A stretch of DNA of 64,000 nt, taken from positions 248,001 through 312,000 of the forward strand of contig NC_082611.1 of the NCBI RefSeq assembly GCF_030936135.1, written 5' to 3'. Source of the DNA: Gavia stellata. Lineage: Eukaryota > Chordata > Aves > Gaviiformes > Gaviidae. The notes beneath the pieces are model-generated. The model was given only the letters and a program-made list of their open reading frames with translations, was not told the DNA's origin and did no database searches. Positions 1 to 11,336 of this stretch are shown here, piece by piece. How positions within the stretch are numbered: the first letter of the stretch is position 1; the number at the start of each line of letters is the position of its first letter. The translations under genes and the position numbers were made by a program.

Positions 1-578
1 AGGTAGGAGAGACGACAGTAGCCGAACGGCTACCAGAGTTGCAGGGAGAACAACAAAAGGAGCCGCGCGGCCATAGATCTCGGTGCCCGACCGGCCAGGT
101 AACGTCGCCCGGAGCAGCCGCGGCAGGGCCGCACACCGCCTGCCTCCGCCGAAGGCCGCTGGTCTCGCGGGCCCTGCGAAGGGGCCGGGGCCAGCGTCCG
201 AGGCCTGCACAGGGCACCCCAGCGCCCGCCCGCTAGCTCCCGGGCAAGTACTCGTCGGGGCGGGGACCGCTTCGCGCAGGCCCGGTGGTACCCAGACCTC
301 CTCGGCGAACTCGGCCCGCGGCGACCGAGACCTCCGGAGAAGGGCCGCGGGAGACGCAGAGCCCGCCTCGGGCGAGCAACGATGCGCTGGCGGGCCCAGC
401 CGCGCGGCCACAGCAGGAGCCGCCAGGCCCGCATGCCCCGCGGCTGCCCGTCGCTTCGCGCCACAGGCGGCGAGCGCCAGTCCAGGCCCCCCTCTCCCAG
501 GGCCCGGGGCCGCCTGCGCGCTGCGCCAGGCCCCGCCAGGCCCCGCCGTCCCAGGCCCCTCGCCCGGCCAGGCCTCAC

Positions 579-740
579 CGTGATCGGCCGCAGCACCCGC
601 GCGTGTCCCGGATTGAAGCGGCAGCGAGTGACCCGGATGTTCCCGACGCGGCTCCCCCCCTTTGTCTCTGGTCCGGAGTTTCCCTCCCTCTCGCTCTCGT
701 CGGTGCGGAGCGCGGCGGTGTTGTATGTCCCTCAGCCCGA
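579..740 (-). other. Possible leftward non-coding first exon
   Basis: On the minus strand a GC-rich stretch ends in a good donor (ACG|GTGAGG, exon end 579). A pyrimidine-rich tract followed by TAG at about 29-31 could be the matching acceptor, which would leave the next exon cut by the window edge. The 5' limit near 740 is a guess. No start codon with a convincing reading frame is seen. This may be the 5' UTR of the next gene (SRRM2 by human gene order), but nothing in the sequence proves it. Confidence 0.25.
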
Positions 741-1209
741 CCCGTCCGTACCCCTGCGCCGGCGCGGTATGACCCTGAACGCGATCCGTCCAGCACGCTT
801 TACGCATCCTCGCGACACAGGACCCAGAGGTGACCAGAACAATGCCTGAGCACGGAGCGCAGGAAGGAGTCCCAGCAGGGCTCTCCCAAGCCCAACCACT
901 TCCTCGTGCCCCTCGGCTCCCACAAGCCCCCATCGAGAAATGGAGTGAATTTTTACCTCGGGCGCTGACAGAATCGCCCGCGCCCTAAACAGGCCTGCTC
1001 CCTCGAAGGGCGCTAGCGCGAGTCTGGCAGGCCGCGCCTGCCCCGGGACGCGCTCGAGCCTGGCCGAACCCCACCCACTGCGCCCAGCCAGGCCTCTGAT
1101 TGGAGGATGGGGCTCTGCCCCTGGCGGAGCTGTCGCAGTGATGGGCAGGCGGGAGAGCCTGTCAGAGGGAGCGGGGCGGGGGGCGGGGCCGGGCCGCGAC
1201 CCAGCGGCT

Positions 1210-1328
1210 GGAGGGCTCGCCGCGGCTGCGCGTCGCGCTGCGTCCCGCCGTTGGCGGGTCTGTTCGCCGGTGCGGCCGCAGTCGCTTGGTTCCCTGCCGC
1301 CGCGGGGCGGCAGGAAGCTCGGGCCTGG
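1210..1328 (+). other. Possible rightward non-coding first exon
   Basis: Just downstream of clustered GC boxes, a plus-strand GC-rich stretch ends in CTGG|GTGAGG, a good donor. It could be the first exon of a divergent non-coding transcript from a bidirectional CpG-island promoter. The transcription start is a guess and no acceptor partner could be fixed. Confidence 0.18.
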
Positions 1329-1440
1329 GTGAGGAGCCGCAGCGGAGGACTGCTGTTGCCGGCTGTGCCCGGCTCTGCGGGGCGCCGGAAAGCGCAGCGA
1401 CGGCCTGCGGCTCCCCCGGCCCAGTCTTCAGCGGTGTGTT

Positions 1441-4400
1441 TGGCCCAAACCTGCTTTCATTTCACCCGATTTTTAAAAGGCAGCACGCTTTATGCTCAGT
1501 GTTTTTTGTTTCCTATTGGGTTTTCTTGTGGGGTTTTCTTGTCGGTTTTTCGTGGTAGTGTTTTTGGTTTCTAAGAATGCATTTTTAGTGGCATGTAGGG
1601 AATGAATCACATTCTGTTCTCATCTTTGACTTACTTTTCTAATTTTAATGAAACATAAGAAATTACTATGTTCTATGTAGTATTAAAGTTCAAAATGGTT
1701 TCTCTTCTTGGAAACTCTAGAATTAACTATTTCAATAAATAATTACTTAGAGATGAATCGGCCCTAATCAAAATATGTGCTGACGTTAGGAACCTCGTTG
1801 CCCAACATCCCACCTCGTGAGCGGGCACCTGCATGAGCAGTTCATCTTAGGCACTGGAGGAATTCTGTTTCGTCATCACCCCAGGCAACTGGGATTCATT
1901 TAAACTGGCACCTAAAGCTGGCAGAATGAATCTAGGCATTGCTGGACATTTTTGTTTATACTTTGTTCTGTTTGGCTTTTAGAATTCCCACTTAAAATTT
2001 GGGTGGTTTTTTTTGCTTTTTGTATTACTTCAAACATGATCTACACAATAGGGAGCTTTAAACCATCTTTGAGAAAATGAAAGGCTGTTGTGCAGAATAA
2101 GGCAATAATCTACGATTCATGTCAGTAACGGAGGGGGCAAGATGTCGTCAGTTTAAACTGCAGTAAGAGAAATGGAGGTGAGGTATTAATAAAATCCTTC
2201 TACTGGCAAAGATACTACAACACTAGGCTGCCTAATGCGGAGAGCATGGGTATAGAGTCTTCATCACTTGGGACTTTAAAGTTAAGTTAGATAACGTGTT
2301 TTAATTGTAGCCGTTCCTGCTTTTAGCCAATGGGATGAGCTGAGTGGTCTCTTACAGCTCTTTTCAGGCTTTTTTTTCCCCCTGAACAATTCATGTTCTC
2401 GCTTAAATTTATTTTGGTTTTGACTCCTACAGAAAGCATGGAGAAGGGGTGGGTATTCTTTCTGGTTTTTACCTCTCTAGGCTGGTCTCAAGAAAACCAT
2501 TGAGCTGTCAAAGCAATGGGTATTGCCTGACATAGCAAGATCTTTGGTTTAGATCTCAAAAGTGTATCAACTAGCTAATGGTTTTAAGAGACCTCATTGC
2601 CAGCAGACATGGAAAAGGACGAACTGCTTCCAAAGCTTCCACAGACATACTGCAACAGCTGTACATCATCAAAGAAACCTCTCATTCCAGGATGGGTCTG
2701 AGTTTGTGTTTGGAATCGCACATCTATCAGGTATAGAGAAAGAGTTGAAATTGACTTTTTAGTCTTTGGATTCACCTCCACTGTTGAAGGTTGGCCTTAG
2801 GCTCGAATTCCTCCCATGCAGGTGGGCAGTTTCAACATCTTCCTATTGCAGTGAAAAATACAAAAAGTGACATATCACAGAAATGTTTAAGAATGTAAAG
2901 TAATGACTGGACCTTCATATAAACAAACCAAATCCTTGGACCGCTTGCCCTATTCTCATCAAGTCCTCATTTAGCTTCTCTCCACTCCACAAATGAGTTA
3001 TTTAACAGTAATTATGTTCTCTTGGAATGAACAGTTCCTGTGCTTTAGCCAATTACATATCACAAAGATGTAAAATAGGATACCTGCTTTCCTGTGGGCC
3101 CTCGCTCCTGCCCAGCTTTCTCTTTTCCTAATGCATGGATACCTATGGCAGCATCTGTCTTAATTTCTTTATTCCTTTTAACTAGTAAATGCTGGAGAAG
3201 GGAGAGGACAGTTAGCAGCTGTGTGTACAGAAAACATTCTGACAGTAACAAATGACTTGGGGAAAGAGGAGAGTTTCAGAGATCTTAATGAGAACACCAG
3301 TTGCAGGCTGATTCACTAAGCAGTTACTGGATGCTGTCTCAGTAGCATATTACTTGGTGAAAATATATTTGGCGTGTCTGGTGATGTCTTCGCACTAATT
3401 TGGAATAGAGCCTTTCAGCAGGACTGGTGAAGTCCAATAGTAGCTACGCCAAATCAGACTAAAAATCACTCTAGCTAAGAAATCTTTTGCCAGTATCAAA
3501 CACCCACAGTAGAACCAAGACAACCATGTACTCCCCTGTATACCTTTTCCAGTGATTCCCGGGACATTACCAAAAGCAGTGGGTTTTAGGGGAAACTGTT
3601 AACATACCACTCACAGGATTTATCTCATGAAAATGTGCAGATTGCAGTCTTGGAGAACGTCACATAAATATGGACTATGTGTTTATGACTGCCAGGCAAG
3701 ACTTCAGCACACGGAAAGATTAATTTGTCAGGGTTATTTTCATCTTTCTGAAGGGAAACTTCCCACTGAAAGGAAAGCTAGCTCCAAATAAACTCTAAAC
3801 ATTATAAAAGATCCAAACAGGATGTTAATGACTTATTTGTTTATGTCCCCCTTATTAACTGGTTTCTGCTTCAGGGTACACAGTTGTCTCTTCTATGCTT
3901 TCACTTTTGCTAACTGGTGAAGACACTTGAAGCTACAGATACATATAGTAAGGATTTGGAGTGCAAGTAGTGCTGGCTGACTACATGTAAAGTGCAAATA
4001 CTTTTAGTAAGACAGACTGATAAAAATACAGATGCACATGTTGATTAGTTAATTTCTACTAAAGCAATGTTTGTACTTAGGACTTATTTTAGTAAAATTC
4101 AAACGCAATTAAAATGCAGGAAATCAGTTTAGTAAAATGACACCATTTTACTAAAGCCACTGGATATATAAGGAAAGATTAGAATGTGCTTTGCATTTAA
4201 AACTGATTAAACTGTTAAGATGAAATTCACCTCATACGTAACTGTACAGCCTCTAAGATTTTAGAGCTCACAGGTCTTAGCTTCTCATACTTAATTCTTA
4301 CTAGCACTTTGGAAAATAAGAGCAGTCCAGTGGTCTTCTCAATACTAATACTGAATTATGAATTCTATACTTGTAGAGGGCACAGCTGTCAAACTGACTG

Positions 4401-4980
4401 AATAATTTCAGCAACCTGTATTTGGTACTTAATCATTGACTTCCTTCAGTCATTTCTATCTTTAAAATTTTTGCAGCAAACATGTACTAAGTGGCTTCTT
4501 TCTTACATTTCCTATACTGTATGTTGGCCTTATTACAAAGTGTCAATTTCAGTTAGCTTAATTTTTCAGACAAAAGAAGCATTTATATTAAAAAGCAAAG
4601 TACTGGATTCTAAAATAAATCTGTGATGTTAGGCAGGGTAATTTGTGAGTTGCGTGGGTACATATTTTTTTGTGTGATTATATATCCGTACTAGAGAGGA
4701 CTATTTCCTACTATAATGATCAGCAACAGTGGTAATAATTGCAAAGGAAAATACCTTAATTTCCCAGTGGATATATGTCTGAACAAACATGACTTTTTTT
4801 GTGACAAAGTCTTTGGGGCAACAGACAAAGGATCCTTTACAAAGGAAAAAGTATTACTGCTTTGAATCACTGCACAAAAATGCAACTACATTTTATATCT
4901 GAAGTGCTAAACTAGGAATATCAGTGATATTACACTGTTAACGTCAACATTAACGGATGTAGAAAAGATTCAAGACATCA
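1441..4980. other. Intergenic AT-rich DNA, no confident gene
   Basis: This is unique AT-rich sequence with no recognisable repeat or coding exon. All open frames are short and show no family resemblance. One short plus-strand frame beginning at the ATG at 2,609 is discussed in the findings. The stretch probably separates the end of KCTD5 transcription from the CpG island at the left edge. Confidence 0.5.
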
Positions 4981-4984
4981 GACT

Positions 4985-7900
4985 TTAAAAGGGAAAAAAC
5001 AGGTTTATTTCATGCAGTTTACAATATGCTAGTGTTATGAAAAGGAGGTTAAAAAAATACCCACACATTTTAATTGTATGTTTGTTTTAAAAATGATGGT
5101 TAACTGTAACCACCTTCAAATGATTTGGGAAGCCCTAGCAGACTTTTATCCAGGGAAATTCCCTGGATTCAGTTTCTTATCTATGTCTGTGCTAAGAGTT
5201 TTGGCTAATGCAAAAGCATTAAAACCAGATCAAAACTCAAACTTTGCTGCAGTAAGAACACTTCAGAGATAACGAATGGGCACAAAATGAAGTGTTATTG
5301 CTAATCCACTATCCAGGAAATAACATGTTGCAAGTATGGGCAATTGGATATTAACACAAACAGCTGATGCACAACTCATTTTGAGAGCAGTGATTTGGGG
5401 GAAAAAGAAAAAAAAAAAAAAGAACATCTGCTGAATTGTGTAGGTGGGCCTACAGAGTCCATAGGAAATGGATTTTTCATAGTTTGGCTCAGATGAGACT
5501 CGGGACAGAAGCAGGCGGAAACAGTTGCCATCTGATACTCCTTCAGTTTGGTGATCTTGTTTCACCTCCAGGTAGACAGGTTGGCAACATTTCTTTTACA
5601 GCGCCTTGACGCTTGCTTCATCCTAGCAAGTACACATGAGCCAGGTTAAGTTTGAGTGAAGTTGTGCATAAGCTTTTGGAAAATCTTCAAAAGGAGCAAG
5701 AATCATGTACATAAATACATTAACTCTTACATTGCAGATGGCTAGGCCTGGAAATCTCAACAGATGTTAAGTCAGGTCAAAATTTAGTCTCAGCTTTCTA
5801 AGACAAGGAGAGCACTGTCACAGAACCTCCTCCCCTTCCACCCACCCCCAAAGTAGCAAAATAACTTTCTGAAAAGTTTCTCTCATTATAGTAGTTATTA
5901 TCACACAACATCCTAAAGAGAACCCTTTGATGGGCCCAGAAAGCTATGTTTGCAGCACTGTCTATTCACTGAACTTTTGAGAAGTTCATGCCTTGGTAGA
6001 CCTCGCTAAAGTGAAGGACAGCTAAGTTGCAGTGAAATATTCAGTGACCATTTCCTGGGGCAGTATCTTCCTCAGAGCCTCTCTATTGCCAGTGCTGTTC
6101 GTAAAAGTTGTTAGATTTCAGCACAGTCAATAGTAAAGTGGTGGGCAAGTGTACAGCCTTCTGTAGTGTATTCCTTACCAAGATGGATACTGACATTCCA
6201 AGCCATATATGAACACTTACAAATGGCTGAACCAATGGCAGATATAAAAATTATTTTAGAGTCCATGAGCTGAAAGAAAAAAAGACTAGCTGCTTTTTAA
6301 ACGTTATGTGTCTCTGGAACTTCAAATTAGCCCTGGAAAGGATTTTAGCCCTTGGCATTTCTGCATTGAAAATGGAAAGAGTTCCTTCTGTCTGACACTC
6401 ATTTAGGCAAACTGAACAATAAGATCTATTTAGCCCTTTAAAGCCTCGGTTCAGTAAGAAGCCTTTAAAGACAGCTCCTGATTGTTGTGAGCCAAAAGAA
6501 AGAAAAGTTATATGACACTGAGTTCAGAGAGCCTTCCACATTTTTTTTTTTAAACTGAGTATTTATACTATTTTAAGAATCAATAATTCTACACACAAAC
6601 CCAGGGGTGATCCTGAGATTGTCCTTAAAGCTGGAGATAACTGCAGTCTAAATTAAAATGAAGCATCCTCAGACCATATGTATTTCAAAATTGCTGTGTT
6701 AGAAAAGACAATTCTCCAACGACCACTGGAACTTTTAATCCTCCCGTGCGGAGCTAACAGGTACTGTTAAAGGCATAACAAAATCTCATCTCTTTTCAAG
6801 GGCCCCACCTTTCAGGGCTGACTGAAGAAGTTAATTTGAAAAACTTGAAAGATGGTTTTGATGTGGTGAGAGAGAGAATAAAAAAGGAGAATGACACTTT
6901 CCGATTTTATCACATCTCAAGTGAAAAAAATCTCAGGCTTCATCTCCAGGCTCCCTTTCACTTGACTTTGATCTCCATGAAAAGCCCAGTACTTCACTTT
7001 TCTCTCAGTACTTTTCAAGGAATGTATTCCAGTATACCTGAATGATTGGACAATACACATTATAATCCAGTTTCTAGGTCAATTCAATCAGATACTATTG
7101 CATTTTTGCATTCCAAGTTCATTTTTGTAATGCTAATAAAAATAGAATTTTGTAATTAATGTGTGCTAATTTGCAAGTGGTAGCTCTCTACTGCTCAAAA
7201 AGAGACTAATAACTCCCAACAATCGCAACAGATGTTCGTAGAATACAGTGCTCTGTTCTGAGAAGCAGTTTTCTAAAAACATCATCATCCTACTCAACAG
7301 ACCTGTTCCCTAAGCATGCCTGCAATCAAGTTTTCTCTTTTTTAATCTGCTAGAAGTTTTCATTTTTCTCCTGAAAAAAAAATCCTCAGAGAATGAGGAG
7401 ATTGATTAAATTTTGGTATCTTCAGGAAATAGTACTGTTTCTAATCAATCATAACTGTGCATTCACATTGCTAGGAATGGAGCTGCACAGCTATTGTCTA
7501 AAGAAAATCTGAAGACAAAAAAGTTGGATGGATACATCAAGCTCAATTTCTTAAGAAATATCTTTTACTAATGCTACAATGAAAGATGAAAGGAACTTTT
7601 ATTGTTACAAGAAACCTAGCTGAGTTTGAAAAAAATCACAGTACATTTTCCACATCTTCTGAGTATATGATTCTGAGGACTGAAAGTTCAGTAGAGAATC
7701 AATATAAGCTTCTAAATACAATCAGGCCTTTGACACACAATTAAATTACTGTGGGATAACAAAGTGCAATTAGCCATAACCCATGGAAACCCTACAGTAA
7801 GTGGGAGAAAATTCCAGGTAACCTTTTGTCTTTTGTGGGGGAAAAAAAATATAAAATTATTTCACATGTACTGTGCGAGCTGCTGAGTCATACTATACTT

Positions 7901-10900
7901 TTGGAGAGTTATTATGGACCAGGTGACATTCACTTCTTAGAAGCCTCAGAATGACTTGTTCATTACAGATAAACTGATTTAATTGCTGCCTGAAGAAGTC
8001 AAAAGCATTTAATATAAAAATGTAATCTCAAATACAGAAAATTAGCCTCTGACAAAACTTAAGGCCAACAGTATGCAGTTTCCTCACTCAAAGCAAGAAA
8101 TTGCTATGGTAAATTTGAACTTCTTAGTTTTTAAACAAGTTTTGCAAGAAGTTTGTCATGTAAAAGCCTTTAAAGAATTTCACTGAAATCCACTCATCAT
8201 CTGCTGAAGTAACCTGTTCCACGGACAACACACCAGACAACTTCACTGAATATTCCTACAGCAAAAAGGTAGAAAGTTAAATCTTTCATAGAATTTACAT
8301 TTTCATGAGAGGTTAATTAACTGTTATGTTTTGGTATCTCTCCCTTCCTGCTTTGTTACTTTCTGCTATGATCTCTTCATGCTCAGGATCTTAAATTCTA
8401 ACCTGGAATACTGTTTTGATGTAAGAATAGAGGAGCTGTGTAAATCCAGAGTTCACGTCAAAGGCTTTGGCAGTATAGCTTTTCAACTACAGCCCCCTCG
8501 TGAACCCATCAGCTTTACATTGTCATAGGCAGTTCTCTTGAGGCAAACACTCTCCAAATGACAGAAAAGAAACAAGGGACTCCAGTTTAAACCATATCAC
8601 TACATTACCTCATCCTGCAAGATCTTAACAGATGAAGCAGTGTTTGCAAAACCTGGTGATGTAGATTGGACTCTAATGCAATTATCTTGTTACTGTAGCT
8701 AACTTTATTTGAAATTACAAGAGTCAAATAAAAAGAAAATAAACTTATTTAGGGATCAATTCTTAATGCCTTGAAAAAGGCATATAGTAGCACTTCCATG
8801 TATCTGAAAGCCTCAATCGTTCACAAAAATTAAAGCAATAATGACATCAGCAAGAACAGGAAAGTAGGTAGTTCAGGTGGTCTCAAACAACAGCATATTT
8901 AAAATAATTTACAAGGTACCTGCCTATTAAAGTTCTCTTTTTTTTCTTTCTTTCTTAAAATCTTTGTGAGGCATTGGAAACAAAGTGCAAAATGATTAAC
9001 CACTCATTTCCCCAAAATTTGCTACAACAGGGATACAATGTAAACTAGATTGCAGGTAATCTCACCATAAAAGCATGTTCTTAAACTGAAAATACTCCCA
9101 TGGAAAAAACATACTAAGAAAAACCCACTCTTTTACATATGCTAAATTTGTTCAGTTTGCTCAGTTTGTTACTCATGCTTTGCTGCTGTCGTTCTTGAAA
9201 ATTTCACTTTATGAAATAAAATATTCTGTCTTTTTTGGGTTAAGTAAGAGAGACAACAGAAATGCTGATTCAGAAGGATCATTGTAAAACACGTATTTTA
9301 GGCATTAAAATCCATTTAGGCCAATGCCGAATTATTCTGTAGAGCACATCAAGAAAACAACAAGAAACATGGTTGGCTGCAATTCCATGAGCTCAGGGAG
9401 CTCAGAGAATCCGGTGGAGTCATACTGTTTAAAAACACAGTGACTACTGCAGCAGAGGAAATGTTTTAATATGCAGTTAACACAGACAACTGTTATGCTT
9501 ATTTTCAGATACACAAGATAATCTGTCACTATTTAGGGGAAATTTGGGTGCTAAATTTAAGCTGATAAAATATGGGTGCCTAAAAAAGTATAAAAGTATA
9601 AACATTTCCCCCTACACAATTACATTTTTAGTAAATTCAATTCAGTTTTAACATCTTAAAAAAAGACAAACATTTTATGTGTTGTTGTGGAGGGGCCAGC
9701 AGCTTCCTGTGCAGACCACATCCAAGTCGCAAAATGCATTACAAACCCTTTCAAGCATTAGATGCATGGACAAAACATTTAGCCCATTGCTTAACCTGCT
9801 TAGTAGAAATGGTTTTTACAAATCGTTTCCGCCAAACTTGTATCAATGTATAGTAAGTCCTTTAAAAAAAAAAAAAAAAAAAAAAGAGTAGACTGGGTGT
9901 TTGAAAATCCAATCAGGCTTTTCTGTAAAGGATTACCTGGAGTATATGCATAAGTTCTGAAGTTACTGAGAATGAAAACTGTAATGTCTTTAGAATTCAA
10001 AACAATCTTGTAGCTTTTTGAAACTCCCTTCCACTGCTTTCATAAGTCAATGAAGCTGAGGTTTATACTGTCAATTTCATTAAGTGTTTTGAAGATGTGC
10101 TAAAGATTTTGCTCAAAACATAGTGTATTAAAAAGCTCCAGTCTTGGGTATTAGCCTTCATAAAGGACAAACTAACAAAGCTGCACCAGATGTTTTCAAA
10201 CAGTGTTCTTTAACTGCATAGTTGAAACAGTATAGAAAGAGAAAGATTGATTACAGGTATCCTGAATGTCTGAAGTATTTTTCTGTTGGATGAGCTTGTG
10301 TTCACACTCAAGGTTGATTTTAATCCCAGTCACAGAGATAGAGATCTAGGACTAGCCAGCCATATTCCTCTACAACATCCAGCTCTTGAAAAATCTCTAC
10401 CATAATCCACAGAGTTCAATGCTTATAGGCATTTTATAAAAGCACAAACACACATATGAGTACAAACATCTCAGAAGAAACAGAATGTTCAGTTGTTCAT
10501 TTTAAGTGAATTTTGATTCCCCTTCCAAACATCTGGCTAAGACTGGAGCATAACTTTTGCAGGAAGAGACTGTTTTAACAGAAGAAACATCAAGAACAAC
10601 TCAGATGAAGGCCATTTTCTCTGAGTTTAGTCTTCCCTTTGGGTATTAAAATATGCTATAAATCCAGTCAATATATACACCCTTCCTTTAAAGAAACCTT
10701 TTGTCTGTTGTGTAACTTTTTACGTGCTAGTTTCAGTTGATCTCCTAGGCTGTTACTACATAATAGAGTATGTCACAGAGCCATAAGGAATGTGCAGTAT
10801 AACACAGTCAACTGGGGCTGCCACTGATTCTGAAACAATGTAGGCCCAAATATTTGCATTTGTGGGCTGTGATGTGTGTATGTGTGTGTGTGTAGCACCA

Positions 10901-11306
10901 ATTACATTGTCCTTTAAATGTTTACAACGATTAGTAGGAAAATGTCTCCGAACTGATCAACACTGGGTCATCCAGCACCAGACATTAAGTGCTACATGTC
11001 TCAGAGGAAAATATGAGTGCACGGTCATTTCTTTTCAAATGACCAGTGTCAGTCAGCCCACAAGAGAGTACAACCATGCACTACAACCAAAACTTAACAC
11101 ACACTCCCACACCATCTATTCCCATTATGTAATCTTGCAATGCTTTCAGCCAGTTGACACCAGCTTATAGGCAAAAATGGTTGAACCCAGATCAACAGAA
11201 AATTGTCTAAATCCGATTTTTTCTTTTGTAGCCGAGCCTCTTCAGTGTGACAATTCACTGTGTCTTGGAATAAAAGAGAAAAAACTGTCACCGTTCAATA
11301 CTGTCT
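4985..11306 (-). other. KCTD5: Predicted long KCTD5 3' UTR
   Basis: The KCTD5 stop codon is at 11,307-11,309 and the last exon must continue to a poly(A) site further left. Minus-strand AATAAA hexamers occur at about 8,703, 7,606 and 5,001. The one at about 5,001 has a TGTA motif upstream and a T-rich stretch downstream, so it is a good distal candidate. That would give a 3' UTR of about 6.3 kb. Nearer sites would give 2.6 or 3.7 kb. No coding exon or named repeat was found inside. There is an A22 run (plus strand) at 9,864-9,885 and a short TG repeat near 10,873-10,893. The choice of end is an inference. Confidence 0.4.
4999..5010 (-). terminator. KCTD5: Candidate distal KCTD5 poly(A) signal
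   Basis: Reading the minus strand there is ATGAAATAAACC, followed by CCTGTTTTTTCCC, a T-rich downstream element, and preceded by TGTA. The context fits a cleavage site near 4,980. It is one of at least three candidates and is not proven. Confidence 0.3.
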
Positions 11307-11336
11307 TCACATCCTGGAACCTCGTTCTTGCAAAAT
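11307..11336 (-). CDS. KCTD5: KCTD5 exon 6 (last coding exon)
   Basis: It encodes ILQERGSRM and a TGA stop, identical to the end of mammalian KCTD5 and KCTD2. The acceptor is GTCTGTTTCAG|ATTTTG. It is only 30 coding bases long, 8.4 kb from exon 5, and was found by matching the conserved tail. The 3' UTR follows directly. Confidence 0.95.
   Translation of the reverse strand: MLQERGSRM

Larger units (their letters stand above)
1..1440. promoter_or_regulatory. CpG island at the left edge, likely promoter
   Basis: The first 1.4 kb is very GC-rich and dense in CpG, then drops sharply to AT-rich DNA near 1,440. It contains GC-box runs around 1,170-1,200 and an inverted CCAAT (ATTGG) near 1,098. 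Both are typical of TATA-less promoters. Splice-donor-like sites occur on both strands: minus ACG|GTGAGG at 579/578, plus CCAG|GTAACG at 98/99 and plus CTGG|GTGAGG at 1328/1329. No confident protein-coding exon is present. In human the gene after KCTD5 in its direction, apart from a protease gene, is SRRM2 in the same orientation, so a leftward SRRM2 promoter is a reasonable guess from synteny only. Confidence 0.75.

Noticed and set aside
30-596. 188-codon open frame on the minus strand in the left CpG island, ending in a signal-peptide-like MAARLLLLFSLQLW
   Set aside because: Arg/Pro/Gly/Ala-rich frames open on both strands are expected in very GC-rich DNA. The hydrophobic end coincides with a pyrimidine tract that looks like a splice acceptor, and the frame ends at once in TAG.
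9679-9885. Processed pseudogene ending in the A22 run
   Set aside because: The sequence before the A-run matches no gene I know, and no target-site duplication is evident. It is treated as a simple homopolymer in the predicted 3' UTR.
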